Shown here piece by piece: positions 5,521-10,000 of a stretch of DNA of 10,000 bases. Position 1 is the stretch's first letter; each line of letters starts with the position of its first letter. This DNA comes from Baffinella frigidus (Eukaryota > Cryptophyceae > Cryptomonadales > Baffinellaceae): the NCBI GenBank assembly GCA_026770585.1, contig MU647200.1, positions 123,498 to 133,497 of the forward strand, read 5' to 3'. Both the position numbers and the translations under genes were made by a program. The notes under the pieces were generated by a model that ran no database searches, was not told where the DNA came from, and saw nothing but the letters and a program-made list of their open reading frames with translations.

Positions 5521-6061
5521 GTTCAGGTGGGCGGGGATAATCAACCTGGTGGGCGGGGATGATCTCGTTGAGGGACGTGATCGCATCAGTCGACTCAACC
5601 AGGCAGTTGACTGAACCATGCACGATTGGTACCACAGCGGTGCCTAAACTACTACCAAAGAGAGAATGGCATCAGTCAACCTGGAGAGGTGGGAATCAGT
5701 CAACCTGGCGGGCGGGGATGATCTCGTTGAGGGACGTGATCGCGCGGCATCAGTTGACTCAACCAGGCAGTTGACTGAACCATGCAGGACCAGCGCCACA
5801 GCGGTAACTATTAGTACCACGGAAGGCCTGGAATCAGTCAACTGCGCCGACCTGGTGGGCTGTGATGATCTCGTTGAGGGACGTGATCGCAGCAGTTGAC
5901 TAAAACCGGCAATATTAGTACCACAGCGGTAACAAACCTACTACCAAGAGAGAATGGAATCAGTGAACCTGGCGGGCGGTGATGATCTCGTTGAGGGACG
6001 TGATCGCGCGGCGCGTGCGGGGGTCGCTCTTCCCGAACGTGTACTCTCGCGCCTCCACCTC
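5521..6061 (-). repeat. E1 array: four tandem units with a conserved exon-like core
   Basis: A 27-bp core (GATGATCTCGTTGAGGGACG then TGATCGC) is identical at 5558-5584, 5717-5743, 5864-5890 and 5981-6007, spaced 159, 147 and 117 bp. Between cores lie rearranged pieces with CAGTTGACT, ATTAGTACCACAGCGGTAAC and ACTACCAA(A)GAGAGAATGG. Identity of the cores against variable spacers suggests recent spread or selection. On the minus strand the core reads ITSLNEII and always runs to CAG|GT (donors at 5544-5545, 5703-5704, 5850-5851 and 5967-5968). Confidence 0.8.
5969..6061 (-). pseudogene. Exon-like block E1, full copy, 31 codons, GT-AG borders
   Basis: On the minus strand CCTAAACCGCAG (acceptor 6062-6064) precedes 93 bp reading EVEAREYTFGKSDPRTRR and then AITSLNEIITARQ, followed by a GT donor (5967-5968, CAG|GTTCAC). 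It is phase 0 at both borders; read-through adds VH and stops. The mix of charged and hydrophobic residues looks like authentic protein. Donor-side pieces recur three times at 5546-5743 and 5852-5890; acceptor-side pieces recur at 6130, 6391 and 6683. No family is recognised. This is the best exon candidate in the window, as part of a live gene or as a relic. Confidence 0.55.
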
Positions 6062-6064
6062 CTG

Positions 6065-6129
6065 CGGTTTAGGGTTGAGGTCCGTTAGGTCTTTATTTGT
6101 AGGGTTTCGGGTCTCGGGTTTCGGGTTTG
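6065..6129 (+). repeat. Telomere-like tract with GGGTTTCGGGTCTC variants
   Basis: Short G-rich tract separating the full E1 copy from the next partial copy. Confidence 0.55.
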
Positions 6130-6172
6130 GGGGGTCGCTTTTTCCGAACGTGTACTCTCGCGCCTCCACTTC
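6130..6172 (-). pseudogene. Block E1 fragment (acceptor side)
   Basis: On the minus strand CAAACCAG (6173-6175) precedes EVEAREYTFGKSDP, then the copy breaks at a C run into telomere-like repeat. The frame is intact. Confidence 0.5.
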
Positions 6173-6175
6173 CTG

Positions 6176-6390
6176 GTTTGGGTTTTGGGTGTTGAGTTTG
6201 GGAGAATTGAGAGTGTTGAGTGTTGGGTTTGGGGTTTAGGGGTTGGAGTGTTGGGTTTGGGGTTAGGGGTTTGGGGTTTGGGGTTTGGGGTTTGGGGTTT
6301 GGAGTTTGGTGGTTGCGGTTTAGGGTTTGGGGGTTACGGTTTAGGGGTTGGGTTGGGGGTTGGGGGTTCAGGGGTTAGGGTTGAGAGTGC
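6176..6390 (+). repeat. TTTGGGG/TTGGGG-like tract
   Basis: Degenerate units dominated by GGGTTTGGGG and GGGTTGGG, with TGTTGAGTGTTGGG pieces. Long open frames here are repeat translation. No gene is seen. Confidence 0.8.
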
Positions 6391-6434
6391 GGGGGGTCGC
6401 TTTTTCCGAACGTGTACTCTCGCGCCTTCACCTC
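6391..6434 (-). pseudogene. Block E1 fragment (acceptor side)
   Basis: On the minus strand CCACAACAG (6435-6437) precedes EVKAREYTFGKSDP and breaks at the same point as the copy at 6130-6172. It has one conservative change (E to K). Confidence 0.5.
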
Positions 6435-6437
6435 CTG

Positions 6438-6563
6438 TTGTGGATGTCGAGGATATCGAGGGGAGCGGTTAGGGTATGGGGGTTCGGGTTTCGGGTTTGG
6501 AGTGTTGAGGTTGGGTGTTGGGTGTTGGGTGTTGGGGGTTGGGGGCTGGGGGCTATGGTTTAT
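6438..6563 (+). repeat. GGGTGTT-type repeat tract
   Basis: After a short low-copy piece (GTGGATGTCGAGGATATCGA, 6440-6459) the sequence becomes TTGGGTG units (about 6511-6535). No gene is seen. Confidence 0.65.
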
Positions 6564-6680
6564 GGGGTCGGGGGTTAGGGGTTACGGTTCATGGGGTTGG
6601 GGGTTAGGTGTTACGGTTTATGGGGCTGGGGGTTAGGTGTTACGGTTTATGGGGCTGGGGGTTAGGTGTTAGGGGTTAGA
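6564..6680 (+). repeat. 29-bp minisatellite, four units
   Basis: Units begin at 6564, 6593, 6622 and 6651 with GGGGCTGGGGGTTAGGTGTT and end ACGGTTTAT. The last is truncated. It was built from telomere-variant heptamers and amplified as a 29-mer. Confidence 0.85.
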
Positions 6681-6682
6681 GA

Positions 6683-6724
6683 CGAGTCGCTCTCCCCGAA
6701 CGTGTGCTCTCCCGCTTCCACCTC
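6683..6724 (-). pseudogene. Block E1 fragment with lost acceptor
   Basis: The minus strand reads EVEAGEHTFGESDS after ACAT, so the AG acceptor of its sister copies is mutated. It is the most diverged E1 copy (four residue changes). Confidence 0.45.
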
Positions 6725-6727
6725 ATG

Positions 6728-6920
6728 TTTTGGGGTTCAGGGTTTAGGGTTTGGGGATTCGGGTTTGGGGTTTGGGGTTCCAGATTAGTCAACAGTCGCG
6801 GGACTCGCATGCGTAGCTGCCGCAAAATGAAAATGAAAATTTTATTAGGGTTTAGTGTGTGGGGTTCAGGGTGGGGGTGGGGGGGGTCGGGTTTAGGGTT
6901 GAGGGCTTTGGGCGAAACGC
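6728..6920. repeat. Telomere-like tract with a low-copy island
   Basis: G-rich repeats enclose an island at about 6781-6845 (includes AAAATGAAAATGAAAATTTT). The island's minus strand could read LRMRVPRLLTNL after GGCAG, but support is weak. Confidence 0.5.
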
Positions 6921-7025
6921 TATCCCTCAAGTGGCCAGGTGGTCAAATTTGACCACCAAGAGGTCCTAGGTAGGTCCTAGGGTCCTACGGTAGGGCTTAT
7001 GAGCCTACTGGGCACTTCAGGGATA
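6921..7025. mobile_element. Putative small foldback element, 105 bp
   Basis: Ends TATCCCTcAAGTGgCCAG (6921-6938) and its complement at 7008-7025 match at 16 of 18 positions. Inside is a 20-bp perfect palindrome GGTGGTCAAATTTGACCACC (6938-6957) and GGTCCTAGG/CCTACGGTAGG motifs shared with family 2. No flanking direct repeat is evident, so mobility is uncertain. Confidence 0.5.
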
Positions 7026-7119
7026 GGTGTAAGTCAGATGGGGGAGGAAGAGTTGAGGTTTTAGGAAGGGTTTCGGGTTCCGGGTTTCGGGTTCCGGGTT
7101 TCCTGTTTCGTGTTTGGGG
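7026..7119. repeat. GGGTTTCGGGTTCC 14-bp repeat and flank
   Basis: About two and a half 14-bp units lie at 7069-7104, preceded by low-copy sequence. Confidence 0.6.
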
Positions 7120-7187
7120 GTTGGGAGGGACCTGTCTGCCCCTAGTGACAGCCTCCAGTAGGTTTCCGATCGATTTCGAGAGAACAC
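7120..7187. repeat. Partial block B sequence with inverted junction
   Basis: 7120-7167 resembles 7925-7972 (GGGAGGGACCnGTCTGCCCC, then CTCnAGTAGGTT). Right after it, GATTTCGAGAGAACAC (7172-7187) is block B in the opposite orientation, so a block B foldback junction lies near 7167-7172. On the minus strand 7153-7167 ends at GGAG|GC. Confidence 0.55.
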
Positions 7188-7459
7188 TCATAGGCTAACG
7201 GCCTGAAAATGGGGTAGTTAGGCATACGGTATTGCCTAGGACCTCCTACCGTAGGCCGAGGGATCCTAGGACCAAAAAGTCTCGAGAGAACACTCATAGG
7301 CTAACGGCCTGAAAATGGGGTAGTTAGGCCCACGGCATTGCCTAGGACCTCCTACCGTAGGCCGAGGGATCCTAGGACCAAAAAGTCTCGGCCTACGGTA
7401 GGAGGTCCTAGGCAATGCCGTAGGCCTAACTACCCCATTTTCAGGACGTTAGCCTATGA
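7188..7459. mobile_element. Foldback element family 2, copy 2, with tandemly duplicated left arm, ACAC target duplication
   Basis: The intact element is 7294-7459 (166 bp). Arms of about 70 bp (TCATAGGCTAACGGCCTGAA... and its complement) differ at very few positions and a 25-bp middle contains GATCCTAGGACCAAAAAGTC. A 106-bp segment starting TCGAGAGAACAC is repeated in tandem (7176-7281, 7282-7387), so there are two left arms and one right arm. ACAC flanks at 7184-7187 and 7460-7463. The flanks joined together (GATTTCGAGAGAACAC then CACGCGA) match block B, which gives an empty-site comparison. No protein is encoded. Confidence 0.85.
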
Positions 7460-7463
7460 ACAC

Positions 7464-7519
7464 CACGCGAGGGGGTCCCTAGGGGCCAACGGGGTGGGGG
7501 TCCCACCCCAAAACCTAAC
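7464..7519. other. Low-copy junction with 18-bp repeat
   Basis: GGGGCCAACGGGGTGGGG at 7482-7499 recurs at 7788-7805, bracketing the inverted segment that follows. This suggests duplication or rearrangement break ends. Confidence 0.6.
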
Positions 7520-7692
7520 CCCTAAACCCCAGACCCTAAACCCTACACCTAAACCCAGTTGGAGGTGACATTCAGCGAGACTCAGCCCTGAACCCTGTAC
7601 CAGACACCCAAAATCCCACACCCCAAACCCTAAACCCTAAACCCTGAACCCCAAACCCAGTTGGAGGTGACATTCAGCGAGACACTGGCGGA
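7520..7692 (+). repeat. Inverted segmental copy of 5159-5347
   Basis: The reverse complement of this stretch follows 5159-5347 through E2 core, telomere-like tract, TCTGGTACAGGGTT, second E2 core and AGGTGTAGGG, with changes in repeat length. It makes the plus strand C-rich here although both sides are G-rich. Confidence 0.8.
7556..7591 (+). pseudogene. Block E2 fragment on plus strand
   Basis: AACCCAG precedes LEVTFSETQP and a TGA. It is the inverted counterpart of 5403-5427 and 5282-5305. Confidence 0.45.
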
Positions 7693-7741
7693 TAAGGCCC
7701 GCCTCGGGCTATTCTTCCAAAAGTTGACCTCGCGGCAGTGA
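7658..7741 (+). pseudogene. Exon-like block E2, plus strand, with terminal reading frame
   Basis: CCCTGAACCCCAAACCCAG (acceptor ending 7660) precedes LEVTFSETLADKARLGLFFQ and then KLTSRQ with a TGA at 7739-7741. The first 12 codons match the minus-strand block at 5104-5190; after 7692 the sequence is unrelated. It is therefore an alternative 3' end or a chimeric relic. No GT or GC donor is evident before the stop. It is the only exon-like block on the plus strand, and the telomere-like repeat is inverted with it. Confidence 0.45.
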
Positions 7742-7957
7742 TGAGTTGACTTTTGCGATTGACCACCCTCAGGTCTAGCGTAGCCTGGGGGCCAACGGGG
7801 TGGGGCCGCTCGCCTTGTCCCTTCACCAACCTGTCCGCCTTGCGACCGAGTGGCTCACATTCCCGACTACGGGGGACTCCGACCGTTTTATCAGCCAACC
7901 TTTTTCTGTCAACTGTCGAGGGAGGGTGGGAGGGACCAGTCTGCCCCAGGTGACCGC
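7742..7957. other. Low-copy sequence between E2 and the B array
   Basis: It contains the second 18-bp repeat (7788-7805). A minus-strand open frame of 150 codons, the longest in the window, covers 7674-8126 but runs through block B in a frame different from the one conserved between B copies and through E2 antisense. It is therefore not supported as a gene. Confidence 0.5.
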
Positions 7958-8014
7958 CTCTAGTAGGTTGCCGGTCACGTGGTATTCTCGCGAAATCATT
8001 GTAATTGCCTTGAC
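7958..8014 (-). pseudogene. Exon-like block B, copy 1 (GC donor)
   Basis: On the minus strand CCCACACAG precedes 57 bp reading VKAITMISREYHVTGNLLE (19 codons) with two synonymous-type or mild changes, followed by a GC dinucleotide after GAG (7956-7957). It is phase 0 at both ends. Other intact 57-bp copies: 8085-8141, 8212-8268, 8347-8403, 8647-8703 and 8929-8985, all in the same frame; these are followed by AAACC and not GC. The product is unknown. Confidence 0.45.
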
Positions 8015-8575
8015 CTGTGTGGGAGTTACGAGGTACGGTTGAGAACCAGAGCGCCGTGTTTGGGGTCTGGGTTCCGGTTGGTTTCTCGAGGAGGTTTTCA
8101 GTCACGTGATACTCTCTCGAAATCATTGTAATTGCCTTGACCTGTGTGGAAGTTACGAGTTACGGTTGAGAACCAGAGCGCCGTGTTTGGGCTGTGGGTT
8201 CCGGTTGGTTTCTCGAGGAGGTTTTCAGTCACGTGATACTCTCTCGAAATCATTGTAATCGCCTTGACCTGTGTGGGGCTTACGGTTTACGGTTTTGGGG
8301 TCGAGAACCGGAGCTCCATGTTTGGGGTTTGTGTTCCAGTTGGTTTCTCGAGTAGGTTTCCCGTCACGTGGTATTCTCTCGAAATCATTGTAATTGCCTT
8401 GACCTGTGCGGGGCTTACGGTTGAGGGTGTGTGGGTGGTTTGGTGATGAGGGGTTCGGGTTGCGTGGTGTTCTCTCGATTGCGTGGTACTCTCGTAAAAT
8501 CATTGTAATTGCCTTGACCTGTGGGGGGGGGGGGTGGTACGGGTTACGGTTTATGGATTCGAGAACCGACCGGAG

Positions 8576-8655
8576 CTCCTCGAGAAACCAACCGGAACCC
8601 AAACCCCCAAAACACGTGTTTTGGGGGTTTGGGTTCCGGTTGGTTTCTCGAGGAG
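8576..8655. repeat. 80-bp perfect palindrome without spacer
   Basis: The 40-bp arms (start CTCCTCGAGAAACCAACCGG) are exact reverse complements meeting at CACGTG (8613-8618). The arm is the normal spacer of block B (GGTTCCGGTTGGTTTCTCGA), so one unit has been folded back on itself. Confidence 0.95.
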
Positions 8656-8786
8656 GTTTCCGAACGCGTGGTACTATCTCGAAATCATTGTAATTGCCTT
8701 GACCTGTGTGTGTGTGGGGGGGGTACGGGTTACGGTTTATGGGGTTGAGAACCGGAGCTCCGTGTTTTTGGGGTTTAGGGTTTAGC

Positions 8787-8850
8787 CTCCAGTAGGTTTC
8801 AGGTTTCCAGTCACGTGGTATTCTCTCGAAATCATTGTAATCGCCTTGAC
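8787..8850 (-). pseudogene. Exon-like block B, copy 7, with 7-bp insertion
   Basis: A duplicated AGGTTTC breaks the 57-bp length and the frame. The donor-side end is GGAG|GCTAAACCC, a GC donor running directly into telomere-like repeat as at 5102. Confidence 0.45.
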
Positions 8851-9030
8851 CTGTGTGGGGCTTACGGTTTACGGTTTTGGGGTTGAGAACCGGAGCTCCA
8901 TGTTTGGGGTTTGTGTTCCAGTTGGTTTCTCGAGTAGGTTTCCCGTCACGTGGTATTCTCTCGAAATCATTGTAATTGCCTTGACCTGTGCGGGGGTTCC
9001 GGTTGAGGGGTGGAGAACCGTGCTTGGGGT

Positions 9031-9106
9031 TTAGGGTTTGGGGTTTACGGTTCAGGGGTTATCAGGGTATACGGTCTAGGGTTGACGCGAGGGTTTGGGG
9101 GTCACG
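9031..9106 (+). repeat. Telomere-like tract
   Basis: Degenerate TTTAGGG/TTTGGGG units that host the insertion of the next element. Confidence 0.65.
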
Positions 9107-9110
9107 GATT

Positions 9111-9250
9111 TCATACGCAAACACTTGTAATTTATAAACTAGATTCAATGAAATTTAGTACACAAAACGATCTTTAATGGTAATATTAAAGCAGACGTGT
9201 GGTAATTTTGATTGAAATCCAGTTGATAAATTATAAGTGTTTGCGTATAA
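9111..9250. mobile_element. AT-rich foldback MITE-like element, 140 bp, GATT target duplication
   Basis: Inverted ends of about 45 bp (ATACGCAAACACTTGTAATT at 9113, complement ending at 9248) have a few mismatches and one-base gaps. GATT flanks at 9107-9110 and 9251-9254, with outermost bases TC/AA. The element is much more AT-rich than all around it, which suggests transfer from elsewhere in the genome. No coding capacity. Confidence 0.8.
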
Positions 9251-9510
9251 GATTGGGGTTTGCCAAACCCGTCGTGGGTAGTCATCGTGGGTAGTCACCT
9301 GCCGTGCGGGCCCGAAAGCCAACCTTTCTAGGGTTTACTACTGAGACTTCCGAGGCTGCCTTTGATTTCTGAAACGGCCCTGCCAGGGCCATTCACGGTT
9401 CAAATTCCCACAACTTTGGGCGAATTGCCCGGGGGAATTGACTTTGATCCGGTTTACACCGAGGTTTAGGCCGAACTCGAAAGGCGGCGTTGGGAGGTTC
9501 GGAAGTAGGG
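9251..9510. other. Low-copy sequence before the 180-bp repeat
   Basis: It contains a 16-bp direct repeat (CGTGGGTAGTCA at about 9272 and 9287) and a short hairpin GGCCCTGCCAGGGCC (9375-9389). A minus-strand open frame of 67 codons (9338-9541) reads SPGQFAQSCGNLNREWPWQG in part. It is possibly coding but has no recognisable family and no clear borders. Confidence 0.4.
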
Positions 9511-10000
9511 ATCCGAACCGTGCATGCCGGCAACCACACACTTTTCTAAAGTGGACATTATGAGCGCGTGGTACAAACCCGTCAACCTTAGGGGTCCGAA
9601 CCGTGTACGCGTTGTGCGGCCCATAAGACTCGGACTATTCTCAAGTGGACGTTCTGACAAACCCGTCAACCTCAGGGGTCAGAACTGTGGATCCAAACCG
9701 TGCATGCCGGCAACCACACACTATTCTAAAGTGGACATTATGAGCGCGTGGTAGAAACACGTCAACGTTAGGGGTCAGAACTGTGTGCGCGTTCTGCACC
9801 GTGTACGCGTTGTGGCACATAATCATCCCTAAGATAGCATCCTTTCTGAAAAATTGAATTAAAATAGATGTATATGGAGGTCCGAACCGTGTAGGCGTTG
9901 CCGGGAACCACGGACTATTCTAAAGTGGACGTTCTGACAAACCCGTCAACTTTAGGGAGCCGCACCGTGTACGCGTTGTGCGGCCCGTACGACTCTGAGA
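9511..10000. repeat. 180-bp tandem repeat of two ~83-95-bp subunits, open at window end
   Basis: 9511-9600 and 9691-9780 align without gaps (period 180) with few changes. Subunits begin TCCGAACCGTG (9512, 9595, 9692, 9881 and variants near 9775 and 9959) and share AAAGTGGACnTTnTGA and ACCCGTCAACnTTAGGGG. An AT-rich 55-65-bp stretch at about 9816-9877 interrupts one unit. The array continues beyond the window. Confidence 0.85.

Larger units (their letters stand above)
7958..9030 (-). repeat. Block B tandem array, eight copies of ~118-185 bp
   Basis: Anchors GTCACGTGGTATTCTCTCGA (or close variants) start at 7974, 8101, 8228, 8363, 8481, 8666, 8810 and 8945; spacing is 127, 127, 135, 118, 185, 144 and 135. 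A higher-order copy is visible: 8228-8400 recurs at 8810-8982 almost unchanged, a shift of 582 bp. Each unit joins an exon-like core (minus strand) with a telomere-variant spacer (TTACGGTT, TTTGGGG). Poly-G at 8524-8534 and (TG)n at 8706-8714 mark slippage. The 185-bp unit carries an 80-bp palindrome. Confidence 0.9.

Noticed and set aside
5546-6007. CRISPR-like array from four identical 27-bp cores
   Set aside because: Spacers are 90-132 bp, related to each other and irregular, and the setting is eukaryotic subtelomere.
7674-8126. 150-codon minus-strand open frame as a gene
   Set aside because: It crosses block B in a frame not conserved among B copies, low-copy sequence, and the antisense of E2. 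It carries no family motif; length alone is weak in GC-rich DNA.
9398-9412. GGTTCAAATTCCC as the T-arm of a tRNA
   Set aside because: The five-base stem does not pair and no acceptor, D or anticodon arms can be laid out around it.

Overview
The window reads as eukaryotic, subtelomere-like DNA. It is not a bacterial, phage or organellar gene region. Most of it is degenerate 7-bp telomere-type repeat of the TTTAGGG class (plant, algal, dinoflagellate and cryptophyte type) with variants TTTGGGG, TTCAGGG, TTTATGG and GTTGGGT. No pure run exceeds about six units, so this is interstitial or subtelomeric and not a chromosome end. No complete gene is visible. Long open frames reading FGVWGLG or similar are only the 7-bp repeat translated.

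Set in this background are short protein-like blocks. Several have the form of a small exon: a C-rich (CCCTAAA-like) tract ending in AG on the coding strand, then an open block, then a GT or GC donor. Most lie on the minus strand: an eight-copy block A (461-2719), 2801-2845, 3015-3086, 4917-5000, 5104-5190, an E1 block with one full copy at 5969-6061 and several partial ones, and block B repeated eight times (7958-8985). One runs on the plus strand (7658-7741), exactly where the telomere-like repeat also flips to its C-rich form. The exon reading is my inference. I recognise no protein family. GC donors beside GT would suit a dinoflagellate-like alga, but this is only a lean.

The second theme is short foldback elements of 140-166 bp with long terminal inverted repeats and 4-bp direct flanking repeats: 706-855 (GCTT), 3403-3567 (ACTC), 7294-7459 with a 106-bp tandemly duplicated left arm from 7188 (ACAC), and 9111-9250 (GATT). 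Their ends begin T-T/C-A-T. Three of them split exon-like sequence that becomes contiguous again if the element and one direct repeat are removed. They are therefore either MITEs or introner-like mobile introns.

Layout: 1-1210, mostly C-rich degenerate repeats with A1, and A2 split by a foldback element; 1210-2800, strand switches, then G-rich repeats carrying A3-A8; 2800-3400, two micro-exon candidates, a 31-bp minisatellite and the purest TTTAGGG tract; 3403-4540, a foldback element, a nested hairpin and low-copy sequence; 4541-5530, TTTGGGG/TTTAGGG tracts with block E2; 5530-6730, the E1 array; 6730-7970, foldback elements and an inverted copy of 5159-5347; 7958-9030, the B array with an 80-bp perfect palindrome; 9111-9250, an AT-rich foldback element; 9511-10000, a 180-bp tandem repeat that runs off the window.
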